From contig NZ_CP071872.1 in assembly GCF_022647665.1 (NCBI RefSeq), forward strand, positions 6,386,001 through 6,450,000: a stretch of 64,000 bases of DNA, read 5' to 3'. This stretch comes from Streptomyces formicae. GTDB lineage: Bacteria > Actinomycetota > Actinomycetes > Streptomycetales > Streptomycetaceae. The position numbers and the translations under genes are program-made. Numbering within the stretch: the first letter of the stretch is position 1; each line of letters begins with the position of its first letter. Shown here one piece after another: positions 52,021 to 60,681 of the stretch. The notes beneath the pieces are model-generated. The model was given only the letters and a program-made list of their open reading frames with translations. It did no database searches and was not told the DNA's origin.

Positions 52021-52391
52021 CTCTCCCAGACCTTGAACGCCCGCACCCGGTACGGGGACTGCGGCACCCAGGTGCCGCCGCCCGGGTAGGTCTCGAACTC
52101 GCCCGTCTCGGCGCACTCCGCCGACTGGTAGGTGGTGACGGGGCGTCCGGTCCTGTTGGCGAGGGCCTCGGCGGTGGTGCCGTCGGGCAGCGGGACGCAG
52201 GAGTCGATGTCGAGCCCGGACAGCTCGTACGCCTGCCTGGCCCCCTTGAAGTCCGGCTTTCCCCAGAGGCACAGCTCCCCCGGGCCGCAGGCACCGAGCG
52301 CGGGCCGGGGTGCGGCGGAGACGGTGGAGACGGTGGCGGGTGCGAGCGCCGCGGTCAGGGCAAGGGCGGCGGCGAGAACGGTCGTACGCAT
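52017..52391 (-). CDS. Secreted peptidase inhibitor family I36-like protein (124 aa)
   Basis: Signal peptide MRTTVLAAALALTAALAPAT ending SAAP, then ACGPGELCLWGKPDFKG and FKVWES, with Cys-rich crystallin-like beta/gamma pattern of inhibitor family I36 (streptomycete metalloproteinase inhibitors). The stop codon TAG is the right CTAG of element A. Short exported protein. Confidence 0.8.
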   Translation of the reverse strand: MRTTVLAAALALTAALAPATVSTVSAAPRPALGACGPGELCLWGKPDFKGARQAYELSGLDIDSCVPLPDGTTAEALANRTGRPVTTYQSAECAETGEFETYPGGGTWVPQSPYRVRAFKVWES

Positions 52392-52489
52392 GGTGGATCA
52401 ACCCCCGTGTCGTCGTGGATCACTTGGCGGCAGCCTGACCCCTGGCGGCGTGCGGACGGAAGACCCGCCGGGGCGGATCATCCGGATAG

Positions 52490-52528
52490 GCGACAGCCCC
52501 GCCGGAACCGGTCCGGCGGGGCTGTCGC
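52490..52528 (-). terminator. Terminator of the MFS gene
   Basis: Perfect 17-bp stem (52490-52506, 52512-52528) with loop ACCGG, 15 bp past the MFS stop. Confidence 0.85.
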
Positions 52529-52543
52529 TCGCTGCGGTTGACG

Positions 52544-54148
52544 TCAGATGTGGGCCGCGCCCGCACCCGCCTCCGCGTTCTCGCCGCGCTTGGTGAAGAG
52601 CGCGACACAGGCCGCCAGCACGGCGACGATCCCGGCGACCGTGAAGGCCAGGCTCATGCCCGACATGAAGGTGTCGTGCGTGACGCCCGCGATCTGCGCC
52701 GCGACCGGCTGCGGGGTGTCCGGCGCGACCGGGGCCATGCCCACCTCGACCGCCTGCTTGGCGAGGCCGAGCTGCTCCTCCGGCAGCGGCGGAAGACCCG
52801 CCTCCGCCCAGTTCGCCGACAGGTCCGAGCTGACCTTGGCCGACATGACCGCGCCCAGCACCGCCGTACCGAGGCTGCCGCCGACCTGCATGGCGGCCTG
52901 CTGGAGACCGCCCGCCACGCCGGAGAGCTCCAGCGGCGCGTTGCCGACGATGACCTCGGTCGCGCCGACCATGACCGGCGCGAGGCCGAGGCCGAGGAGG
53001 GCGAACCAGAGGGACATCTGGAGCGTGCCGGTGTCCGTCGTAAGAGTGGTCATGCCGAACATCGCGACGGCCGTGCACACCATGCCGCCGACCAGCGGGA
53101 TGCGCGGGCCGAACTTGGTGATGAGCGCTCCGGCGAGCGGCGACGAGACGATCATCATCGCAGTGAGCGGCAGCAGGTGCAGACCGCTGTCGATGGCGCT
53201 CATGCCGTGCACGTTCGCCAGGTAGAAGGTGACGAAGAAGAGGCCGCCCATGAAGGCGAAGGCCATCAGCACCATCAGCACCGTGCCCGCCGAGACCGGC
53301 ACGGAACGGAACAGCCGCAGCGGGATGAGCGGCTCCTTGACCCTGGTCTCCCAGAAGGCGAAGACCGCGAACAGGACGACGGCGGCGGCCAGCCAGCCCA
53401 GCGTGGTCGCCGAGCCCCAGCCCCACTCGCCCGCCTTGATGAGCGGCCAGATGAGGGCGAACATCGCGCTGGACAGCAGCACGATGCCGGGGATGTCGAA
53501 CGAGCGCGGCGCGTTCTCGGCGCGGTGGTCCTTGAGGATGACCGCACCGATGACGAGCGCGAGGATGCCGACCGGCACGTTGATGAAGAAGACGGACTGC
53601 CAGCTGACGTGCTCGACGAGCACACCGCCGAGGATCGGACCGCCGGCCGTCGAGGCACCGATGACCATGCCCCAGATGCCGATCGCCATGTTCAGCTTCT
53701 CGGCGGGGAAGGTGGCGCGCAGCAGGCCGAGCGCGGCCGGCATCAGCAGAGCGCCGAAGAGGCCCTGGAGCACGCGGAAGACGATCACGAGGGCGATCGA
53801 GTCGGAGAGGCCGATGGCCCCGGAGGCCGCGGCGAAGCCCGCGACACCGATGAGGAAGGTCTGGCGGTGGCCGAAGCGGTCACCGAGCTTGCCGGCGGTG
53901 ATCAGCGCCACGGCGAGCGCCAGCAGATAGCCGTTGGTGATCCACTGGACGTCGGCGAGCGAGGCGCCGAGGTCCTTCTGGATCGCCGGGTTGGCGATCG
54001 CGACGATGGTGCCGTCGAGCGCGACCATCATCACGCCGATGGCCACGGAGATGAGCGTCAGCCAGGGGTGGCCGCGGAGCCCCTTGGCCGGCGCCGGTGC
54101 GGGAGCGTGGTCCGCAGGCGCCTTTTCGACGGTGGTCTGACTAGTCAT
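52544..54148 (-). CDS. DHA2-type MFS drug transporter (534 aa)
   Basis: Fourteen transmembrane segments; motif A GKLGDRFGHRQTFL, ALDGTIVAIANPAI at the first helix and FGPRIPLVGGM later, all as in EmrB/QacA exporters. No extra domain. Divergent from a TetR gene 125 bp away with an operator in the shared region, so it is almost surely its target. ATG 54148. Confidence 0.93.
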   Translation of the reverse strand: MTSQTTVEKAPADHAPAPAPAKGLRGHPWLTLISVAIGVMMVALDGTIVAIANPAIQKDLGASLADVQWITNGYLLALAVALITAGKLGDRFGHRQTFLIGVAGFAAASGAIGLSDSIALVIVFRVLQGLFGALLMPAALGLLRATFPAEKLNMAIGIWGMVIGASTAGGPILGGVLVEHVSWQSVFFINVPVGILALVIGAVILKDHRAENAPRSFDIPGIVLLSSAMFALIWPLIKAGEWGWGSATTLGWLAAAVVLFAVFAFWETRVKEPLIPLRLFRSVPVSAGTVLMVLMAFAFMGGLFFVTFYLANVHGMSAIDSGLHLLPLTAMMIVSSPLAGALITKFGPRIPLVGGMVCTAVAMFGMTTLTTDTGTLQMSLWFALLGLGLAPVMVGATEVIVGNAPLELSGVAGGLQQAAMQVGGSLGTAVLGAVMSAKVSSDLSANWAEAGLPPLPEEQLGLAKQAVEVGMAPVAPDTPQPVAAQIAGVTHDTFMSGMSLAFTVAGIVAVLAACVALFTKRGENAEAGAGAAHI

Positions 54149-54152
54149 GCGA

Positions 54153-54182
54153 TGAGATTATGTCAGCGCCTGACAGTTGACA
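54153..54182 (-). promoter_or_regulatory. Promoter and TetR operator of the MFS gene
   Basis: On the minus strand TTGTCA (54182-54177), 17-bp spacer, TAATCT (about 54159-54154). The palindrome TGTCAG-CGC-CTGACA (54161-54175) fills the spacer, so a bound repressor blocks RNA polymerase. A second inverted pair TGACAGTT/AACTGTCA spans 54171-54209. Confidence 0.75.
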
Positions 54183-54273
54183 AAACATTTCATCAGTCGG
54201 TAACTGTCATGTCGCTCACATATAGGCTGAGCAGGAAAAAGCGACAAAGAGACAGCGGGGAGCAGACCACAAG

Positions 54274-54999
54274 GTGACCGGAACCGGACTCCGCGAGCTG
54301 AAGAAGCAGCGCACCCGCGACGCCCTACTGCGGGCCGCGCTCGAACTCTTCACGACGCAGGGGTACGAGCACACGACGGTCGACGAGATCGTGGACGCCG
54401 TCGAGGTGTCCCAGCGCACCTTCTTCCGGTACTTCGCCAACAAGGAAGAGGCCGCCTTCGCCGTCCAGACGATGGTGGAGTCCCACTTCGTCGACGCGCT
54501 GCGCGAACGGCCCGCGGCCGAGGGCCCGTTCGTCGCGATGCGCAACGCCGCGATGTCCGCCTGGGACACCCTCGGCGAGGCCATCGAGGCGGTCGTCCCG
54601 GTCGAGCTCTACATGCGGACCTTCCAGATGATCGAGTCGACGCCCGCGCTGCTCGCCGTGCATCTGCGCCGCTCCGCCGAGCTGGACGAGCAGGTCGCCC
54701 GGCTCGTCGCGGACCGCGAGGGCCTCGACGTGGACACCGACCCGCGCCCGCGCGTCGCCGTCGCCGCGTTCGCCGGAGTGATGCGGGTGACGGGACGGCT
54801 CTGGGGCCAGGGCGAGGACCCGAGCATGGACGCGATCCGGGAGCTGACCGAGAGCTATCTCGACCACCTCGGGCCGGCGCTGGCGAAGGACTGGCGTACG
54901 GCGCGCAGCGCAGCGGCCTCATGGGCTCCGGCTGCGGAGGCCGCGCGTACGGGTGATCCCGGTGCGTCGGAGCGTACGAAGGGCGCACACGGACAGTAG
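54274..54999 (+). CDS. TetR-family repressor of the adjacent MFS pump (241 aa)
   Basis: N-terminal HTH: RTRDALLRAALELFTTQGYE, TTVDEIVDAVEVSQRTFFRY, then a helical ligand domain (YMRTFQMIESTPALLAVHLR). GTG 54274 is preceded by GGGGAG. Typical divergent TetR/pump pair. Confidence 0.93.
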   Translation: MTGTGLRELKKQRTRDALLRAALELFTTQGYEHTTVDEIVDAVEVSQRTFFRYFANKEEAAFAVQTMVESHFVDALRERPAAEGPFVAMRNAAMSAWDTLGEAIEAVVPVELYMRTFQMIESTPALLAVHLRRSAELDEQVARLVADREGLDVDTDPRPRVAVAAFAGVMRVTGRLWGQGEDPSMDAIRELTESYLDHLGPALAKDWRTARSAAASWAPAAEAARTGDPGASERTKGAHGQ

Positions 55000-55097
55000 T
55001 CGCGCGCCGCCGTCCGCCGCGCCGGGACCCCTCGGACGCGTGATCTCCCTCACGGTCTTCGCGACCGCCAACCGCCGGCCCCTACGCTGAACCCTCA

Positions 55098-56345
55098 GTG
55101 ACTGCTTTCGACACTTCCCCCACCCTCAGCGTCTGGCGCGCCCTGCTCGCTCTCGCCGTCGTGTTCGTGCTGCTCGCGACCACCGGCTGGACCGCCGTAC
55201 GAGGCCAGCACGGTCCCACCGAGCCCAGGGAGGCCGCGCTCGCCGCCTGGGAGCAGGCCGCCCGCATCGGGCACCGTCCGCTGCCCGACCCGGAGGCACA
55301 GCCCGGCGTCGTGGCCGGATTCTTCGCCTCCATCGGCAAGCGGAAGGCGGCCGCGCTGGCCGAACGCCACCCTCTCGTCGTGGGCAATCTCAACGGCGCA
55401 CCGGTCACGCTCCGCTACCAGGCCAACCGGATCGCACTCGCCCAGGCGCGCCAGGTGGAGCGGTGGCGGATGCACGACAGCCGGCTGTCCGACGACGGCA
55501 GGCACGAGGCGGGCCGGCGCATGCACCGGTTCGAGTCGATGCTGCGGCCCGGCCGGCAGATCCTCGCCTTCGATCCCTCAGGCAAGGGCCGCGCCGCCGA
55601 GGTCTTCGGCGACCTCGACCACGCGCACCGGGTGTCGGTGATCGTCCCGGGGGTCGACACGAACCTGCTGACGTTCGAGCGGACCAGGCGCAAGTACGTG
55701 GCCCCGGTGGGCATGGCCGAATCGCTGTACGCCGCCGAGCGCGCCGCGTCGCCCCGTACGCGTACGGCCGTCATCGCCTGGGCCGACTACACCACCCCGG
55801 CGGGGGTCGGCCTGGACGCCTCGACCGGGCGGCTCGCCACGACCGGCGCCGACCGGCTCGTGGCGCTGGCCAGGGCGCTGCCCGGCACCGCGCCCGTCAC
55901 GCTCTTCTGCCACAGCTACGGCTCCGTGGTGTGCGGGGTCGCCGCCCGCGAACTGCCCGGCCGCGTCGGCGACGTCGCGGTCGCCGGCAGCCCCGGCATG
56001 CGGGCGCAGAGCGCGGCACAGCTGCACACCGCCGCCCGGGTGTGGGCGATGCGGGACAGCGACGACTGGATCCAGGACGTGCCGTACCTGGAGGTCGGCG
56101 GGCTCGGCCACGGGACGGATCCGATGACGCCGGAGTTCGGTGCGCGGGTGCTGTCGGCGGCCGGCGCGGCCGGCCACACCGGCTACTTCGAGCCAGGCAC
56201 CGAGAGCCTCCGCAACTTCGCCGAGATAGGCGTCGGTTCGTATACGACGGTGAGCTGCGCGGACGGCGCGTCGGCGTGCCGCAGCGGGTTGGATCCGAGG
56301 GGGGACGCGCGGGCGCACGCCGCCTACGATGAGGCGCATGGGTGA
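55098..56345 (+). CDS. DUF1023 alpha/beta hydrolase, membrane-anchored (415 aa)
   Basis: One N-terminal membrane anchor (RALLALAVVFVLLATTGWTA), then the DUF1023 hydrolase: HPLVVGNLNGAPVTLRYQAN, VIVPGVDT, nucleophile in LFCHSYGSVVCG (Ser273) and a late WIQDVPYLE...GLGHGTDP segment carrying the catalytic His. Extracytosolic by topology. GTG 55098. The stop overlaps the start of the DUF4429 gene. Confidence 0.85.
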   Translation: MTAFDTSPTLSVWRALLALAVVFVLLATTGWTAVRGQHGPTEPREAALAAWEQAARIGHRPLPDPEAQPGVVAGFFASIGKRKAAALAERHPLVVGNLNGAPVTLRYQANRIALAQARQVERWRMHDSRLSDDGRHEAGRRMHRFESMLRPGRQILAFDPSGKGRAAEVFGDLDHAHRVSVIVPGVDTNLLTFERTRRKYVAPVGMAESLYAAERAASPRTRTAVIAWADYTTPAGVGLDASTGRLATTGADRLVALARALPGTAPVTLFCHSYGSVVCGVAARELPGRVGDVAVAGSPGMRAQSAAQLHTAARVWAMRDSDDWIQDVPYLEVGGLGHGTDPMTPEFGARVLSAAGAAGHTGYFEPGTESLRNFAEIGVGSYTTVSCADGASACRSGLDPRGDARAHAAYDEAHG

Positions 56346-57222
56346 TGTGCTGGCCGGAATTCATGCCACCTGGGAGTTCGAACCGGACTCCGTACTCATC
56401 CGCTTCACACGGGGGAACAGAGGCACGCCGAAGCTGTTCCAGGCTCTGCGCGAGCGGCGCATCCCCCTCGAAGCGCTGGAGTCGGTGGCCCTCTCCCCGG
56501 GCAAACGCGGCACGGTCGTGCTGCACGCGGTGCCGAGACCGGGCGCCGATCCGCTGATGGACGCGGCCGCGGGCCAGCTGAAGGAGGGCTGCGACCCGTA
56601 CCGGCTGGTGCTGCCCGAGGAGCGCGAGACGCTCGCCGAGTACTACGCGGACGAACTGCGCGCGGCGCTCCCCGCCACCGGGGAAGCGCCCGCGGCGGCG
56701 GGTCTGGTGCGGGCGCCGGCGGGGCCGCTGCAGTTCAAGGCGTACGACGGGAAGGCGACGTTCGACGGCGAGAAGGTGGCGTTCCGCTGGTCCTGGACGG
56801 GCGCGTCGTCCGCCAAGTGGAAGGCGGGGGACCAGAGTTTCGCCGTGTCCCAGCTCGCCGGGGTCGAGTGGCGCTCCCCCGAGGTCTTCGACGGCTATCT
56901 GCGCCTGCTGCCCCGCCCCGCCCCGGCCGACGCCCCCGCCTCGGCCCAGGCCCAGGCCGACCAGGACCCGGCCGCGGTCGTCTTCGGGCTGGGATACGGC
57001 CCGGTCCACGAGTCCCTGCCGTTCGCGGCCGCGGTCCTCGAGGCCGTCCGCGCCGCCTCCCCGGCCCCGGTCCTCACGGCCCCGCCCGCCCCGCCCGCCC
57101 CGGACGGCGGCCCGGCGGCGGTCGCCGAGCGCATACGGCACCTGGGGGAACTGCACAGCGCGGGCCTGGTGACGGACGAGGAATTCCGCGCGAAGAAGGC
57201 GGAGCTCCTGGCGGAGCTGTAG
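56338..57222 (+). CDS. DUF4429 protein with C-terminal SHOCT motif (294 aa)
   Basis: Two DUF4429 (GRAM-like) copies: GIHATWEFEPDSVLIRFTRG and ATFDGEKVAFRWSWTGASS, then a Pro/Ala linker and SHOCT: IRHLGELHSAGLVTDEEFRA. Cytosolic; DUF4429/SHOCT proteins are thought to bind membranes or oligomerise. Overlaps the upstream hydrolase by 8 bp. Confidence 0.85.
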   Translation: MGDVLAGIHATWEFEPDSVLIRFTRGNRGTPKLFQALRERRIPLEALESVALSPGKRGTVVLHAVPRPGADPLMDAAAGQLKEGCDPYRLVLPEERETLAEYYADELRAALPATGEAPAAAGLVRAPAGPLQFKAYDGKATFDGEKVAFRWSWTGASSAKWKAGDQSFAVSQLAGVEWRSPEVFDGYLRLLPRPAPADAPASAQAQADQDPAAVVFGLGYGPVHESLPFAAAVLEAVRAASPAPVLTAPPAPPAPDGGPAAVAERIRHLGELHSAGLVTDEEFRAKKAELLAEL

Positions 57223-57240
57223 CAACACCCGGTGCCGCGG

Positions 57241-57292
57241 GGCGTCGTACCCGGCGTCGTACCCGGGTATGACGCCCCGCGGTATGACGCCC
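57241..57292. promoter_or_regulatory. Cluster of four GGTAYGACGCC half-sites
   Basis: GGCGTCGTACC starts at 57241 and 57253 (12 bp apart); its inverse GGTATGACGCC starts at 57266 and 57281. The inner pair makes an inverted repeat centred near 57264. It ends about 34 bp before the histidine-kinase ATG, the place for autoregulation. Confidence 0.65.
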
Positions 57293-57325
57293 CCGGCCGG
57301 CGGGCCGCATACGCTGGGGCGGGTC

Positions 57326-58654
57326 ATGGTCCGTACACCCGTCCCCGCCCCGCTCGTCGCCGGCCGGCGTTACGCGCGCGAGGCGCTGCTCGGCCTCACG
57401 CAGCCGTCGCACGCTCCGGCCGCGCTGCTCGCCGATTCGCCCAGGCGCTGGCTCCGCCTCGTGCCGTACGTGGTCGTCCTCGCCCTCACCGCCGCCCTGC
57501 TGCCGGTGACGATCAACGTGCTCACCAACGACTACCAGGTGAACGGGGGCATCGCCGGGGCGCTGGCCACGGCGCAGACCGCACCGCTGCTGCTCGCCGT
57601 GGCCCGGCCGCTCCAGGCGTGGTGGATCATCTTCGCCGCCGACGTGCTGGGCGCGGCCGTCCTCCTCGGCGCGGACGGCACGGTCGGCAGGAGCTGGCCG
57701 TGGACCCCGGCGGGCGTCGTCGGCTACCTGGGGCTGATGCTCTTCCTGGGGCTGCGCGAGCCGCGCCGCACCCTGCTCGCCGTCTGGCTGGTGACCGGTG
57801 CGACCGGGTTCCTCTTCGAGATGGTCTCGCAGAAGCGCAGCGACGGCATCCACGTGCTGCTGTTCGTGCTCAGCGGCGTCGTGCTCCTGTTCGCGGACAT
57901 CCTGCGGACCCGCGGCGAGGTGCAGCGAAGGCTGGCCGAGCAGGAGACCATCAGCGAGGCCGAGCGCGCCCAGCGCACGCTGCTGGAGGAGCGGGCGCGG
58001 ATCGCCCGGGAGCTGCACGACGTCGTGGCGCACCACATGTCGGTGATCACGGTCCAGGCGGACTCGGCCCCGTACCGGATCCAGGGGCTGCCGGACGCCG
58101 CCCAGGAGGAGTTCGCGACGATCGCCTCCAGCGCGCGCGAGTCGCTCGCGGAGATGCGGCGGCTGCTCGCGGTGCTGCGCAGCGACGGCTCCGAGGGCGA
58201 GCGGGCGCCGCAGCCCGGGCTCGACCGCGTGCAGCAGCTGGTCGAGGCGACGGTACGGGCCGGGGTGCCGGCCGAGCTGTCGCTCCCGGCCCGGCTGGGC
58301 GACGTACCGCAGGCCGTGGACCTGTCCGCGTACCGGATCGTGCAGGAGGCGCTCGCGAACGTGGTCCGGCACGCGCCCGGCGCGGCGACGCGGGTGTCGG
58401 TGACCGCGGACGAGGGGTGTCTCACGGTCCTCGTCGTCAACGGCCCGTCCGCCGAGCCGGCCGCGCCGCTGGAGACCACCGGGACCGGCCACGGCCTGGT
58501 CGGGATGCGCGAACGCGTACGGTTGACCGGCGGCACCCTGGCCACCGGCCCGCTGCCGGACGGGGGCTTCCGGATCGCCGCGCGCCTGCCCCTGACGACG
58601 CCACCGGCGACGGGCCCGACGACGCCCCCGACCGACGGGAAGGACCCCCGTTGA
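57326..58654 (+). CDS. NarL-type sensor histidine kinase (442 aa)
   Basis: N-terminal region with about five transmembrane helices (VVVLALTAALLPVTINVL and others), coiled linker, HisKA_3 box ARIARELHDVVAHHMSV (phospho-His231), then HATPase with RIVQEALANVVRHA and GTGHGLVGMRERVRLTGG. Likely membrane sensor of envelope stress. ATG 57326; TTGA overlap with the response regulator. Confidence 0.93.
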   Translation: MVRTPVPAPLVAGRRYAREALLGLTQPSHAPAALLADSPRRWLRLVPYVVVLALTAALLPVTINVLTNDYQVNGGIAGALATAQTAPLLLAVARPLQAWWIIFAADVLGAAVLLGADGTVGRSWPWTPAGVVGYLGLMLFLGLREPRRTLLAVWLVTGATGFLFEMVSQKRSDGIHVLLFVLSGVVLLFADILRTRGEVQRRLAEQETISEAERAQRTLLEERARIARELHDVVAHHMSVITVQADSAPYRIQGLPDAAQEEFATIASSARESLAEMRRLLAVLRSDGSEGERAPQPGLDRVQQLVEATVRAGVPAELSLPARLGDVPQAVDLSAYRIVQEALANVVRHAPGAATRVSVTADEGCLTVLVVNGPSAEPAAPLETTGTGHGLVGMRERVRLTGGTLATGPLPDGGFRIAARLPLTTPPATGPTTPPTDGKDPR

Positions 58655-59331
58655 CCATCCGCGTGATCATCGTCGACGACCAGGCCATGGTGCGCGCGGG
58701 GTTCGCCGCACTGCTGGCAGCGCAGCCGGACATCGACGTGGTGGGTGAGGCACCGGACGGCCGCCAGGGCGTGGCGGTGGCCCGCGCCGCGCACCCCGAC
58801 GTGGTGCTGATGGACGTACGGATGCCGGAACTGGACGGGCTCGCGGCGGCCCGCGAGATCCTGTCGCCGCCGCCCGGCGTCGTCCGGGTGCCGAAGGTGC
58901 TGATGCTGACCACCTTCGACGTGGACGACTACGTGTACGAGGCGCTGCGCGCGGGCGCGTCCGGCTTCCTGCTGAAGGACGCGCCGCCCGCCGATCTGAT
59001 CTCCGCCGTACGGATCGTGGCGTCGGGCGAGGCGCTCCTCGCGCCCTCCGTGACCCGCCGCCTCATCGCCGACTTCGCCGCTCAGCGCCCGGCCCCCCGC
59101 AGGGACCGCGCCTCGCTGCGGCTCCACGGCCTCACCCCGCGCGAGACCGAGGTGCTGGAGCTGATCGCCCGCGGCATGTCCAACCAGGAGATCGCCGGCC
59201 ATCTGATCCTCGCCGAGCAGACGGTCAAGACCCACATCGGACGGGTCCTGTCCAAGCTCGCCCTGCGCGACCGCGCGCAGGCGGTGATCTTCGCGTACGA
59301 GTCGGGGCTGGTGACCCCGGGAGACCAGTAG
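58651..59331 (+). CDS. NarL/LuxR-type response regulator (226 aa)
   Basis: Receiver: RVIIVDDQAMVRAGFAALLA, phospho-Asp in DVVLMDVRMPELDG, Thr/Lys in LTTFD and LLKDAPP. DNA-binding: LTPRETEVLELIARGMSNQE, VKTHIGRVLSKLALRDRAQA. TTG start at 58651 is translationally coupled to the kinase. The TAG stop is the left end of element B. Confidence 0.95.
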   Translation: MTIRVIIVDDQAMVRAGFAALLAAQPDIDVVGEAPDGRQGVAVARAAHPDVVLMDVRMPELDGLAAAREILSPPPGVVRVPKVLMLTTFDVDDYVYEALRAGASGFLLKDAPPADLISAVRIVASGEALLAPSVTRRLIADFAAQRPAPRRDRASLRLHGLTPRETEVLELIARGMSNQEIAGHLILAEQTVKTHIGRVLSKLALRDRAQAVIFAYESGLVTPGDQ

Positions 59332-59581
59332 GGGGTGTCCGGTGGGTCAGGCTGGATCAGGGAGCGCCCGCCGCGCAGCGGCTGATGTCACTGATGTGGC
59401 TTCGGATCCAAGGCGGAGGAGGGAATCGACGCGGTGGGGGTACCTCCCGTGCCCGGAGGGCTACGGGGGAGTCGGTGACCGACGACTGGGGGCACCTCCC
59501 GGGCCCCCAGGGCCCAGGGGGAGCGGGAGACGGAGTCGCAGGGCGTCGCGAGCCCAGCATGATCCACCGGACACCCCCTAG
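59329..59581. mobile_element. CTAG-type non-autonomous element, copy B (253 bp)
   Basis: Ends TAGGGGGTGTCCGGTGGGTCA and TGATCCACCGGACACCCCCTAG are inverted repeats with few mismatches, different from copies A and C, while the interior (AGCGGCTGATGTCAC, GTGGGGGTACCTCCCG, GACGACTGGGGGCACCTCCC) is nearly the same as copy A. No coding potential. Confidence 0.8.
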
Positions 59582-59587
59582 TACCCC

Positions 59588-59624
59588 GGTATCACCCGGG
59601 AGTTGGCTCCCCGGTGTGACGCCC
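59588..59624. promoter_or_regulatory. Half-sites matching the two-component operator
   Basis: GGTATCACCC at 59588 and GGTGTGACGCCC at 59613 resemble the GGTATGACGCCC half-sites at 57265-57292 (two to three and one mismatch). They lie 62-98 bp upstream of the secreted hydrolase start. Confidence 0.5.
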
Positions 59625-59685
59625 CCTCAGGCACCGTCTTCCTACCTTCCCCTCCGCCACACAGCCGGAGGAGGAAGAGGGGATC

Positions 59686-60681
59686 ATGCGACGGTTCGGA
59701 AGGACTCTGGTCGCCGCGGCGTTCGCGACGACCGTCGTCACAGGAACGGCGGGATGGGCCTCCGGGAGCGCCCAGACGCCCGTCACAGGGCCACCGCCGG
59801 GGGCCGCGGAATGGCGGGCGGACCGCTCGCTCGGGCGGGAGCTGCCGGATCCGGCGAGCGCGTCGCCTGGTGAAGTCGCCGCCTTCTTCGCCTCGCTGAC
59901 GGATGGTCAGCGGCGCTCGCTCGCGGCACACCACCCGCTCGTCGTCGGCAACCTGGACGGCGTCCCGGCCGCGCTGCGGTACGAGGCCAACGCCCGTTCC
60001 CTGGGCGCCGCCGCGGACGGCCGGCGGATCCTCGCCCACGACCCGCGCGGACGCGGCCAGCTCGCCGAGGTGTTCGGGGATCTGGAGCACGCCCCCCACG
60101 TCGCCGTGATCGTGCCGGGCTCCGACATCGACGCGGGCACCTTCGACCGTACGAGCGCGATGGCGCGGTCGCTGTACGAGGCGACGGGCCGGCGGACCGC
60201 CGTCGTCGCATGGGCCGGCTACACGACGCCCGTCGGCATCGGCGTCGACGCGGCGACCGGCGCGCTCGCGGAGGCGGGCGCCGAACGGCTGACCCGGTTC
60301 ACGCGCGGCCTCGCGGCGACCGGCGCCGCCGAGCCCGCGCTGTTCTGCCACAGCTACGGGTCCGTCGTGTGCGGGCTCGCGGCGTCCCGGGCCGGCGCCC
60401 GCGACATCGTCGTCCTCGGCTCGCCCGGCATGCGCGCCGACAGCGCCGCCGGCCTGGGCACGGACGCCCGGATCTGGGCCGCCAAGTCGCCCGACGACTG
60501 GATCTCCAAGGTCCCGCACGTCGAACTCCTCGGCCTCGGCCACGGCAACGACCCCGCCGACCCGGCCTTCGGCGCCCGCCGCGTCCCCGCGGACGACGCC
60601 CCGGGCCACACCGGCTACTTCGCGCCCGGGACCTCGTCACTGCGCGGCTTCGCCGCCATCGCCCAGGGAGAAACCCGTTGA
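59686..60681 (+). CDS. Secreted DUF1023 alpha/beta hydrolase (331 aa)
   Basis: Signal peptide (RTLVAAAFATTVVTGTAGWA, cleavage near AGWASGSA) and the DUF1023 domain: HPLVVGNLDGVPAALRYEAN, VIVPGSDID, Ser223 in LFCHSYGSVVCG, WISKVPHVE and GLGHGNDP. Clear paralogue of the protein at 55098. TTGA overlap with the next gene suggests translational coupling. Confidence 0.88.
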   Translation: MRRFGRTLVAAAFATTVVTGTAGWASGSAQTPVTGPPPGAAEWRADRSLGRELPDPASASPGEVAAFFASLTDGQRRSLAAHHPLVVGNLDGVPAALRYEANARSLGAAADGRRILAHDPRGRGQLAEVFGDLEHAPHVAVIVPGSDIDAGTFDRTSAMARSLYEATGRRTAVVAWAGYTTPVGIGVDAATGALAEAGAERLTRFTRGLAATGAAEPALFCHSYGSVVCGLAASRAGARDIVVLGSPGMRADSAAGLGTDARIWAAKSPDDWISKVPHVELLGLGHGNDPADPAFGARRVPADDAPGHTGYFAPGTSSLRGFAAIAQGETR

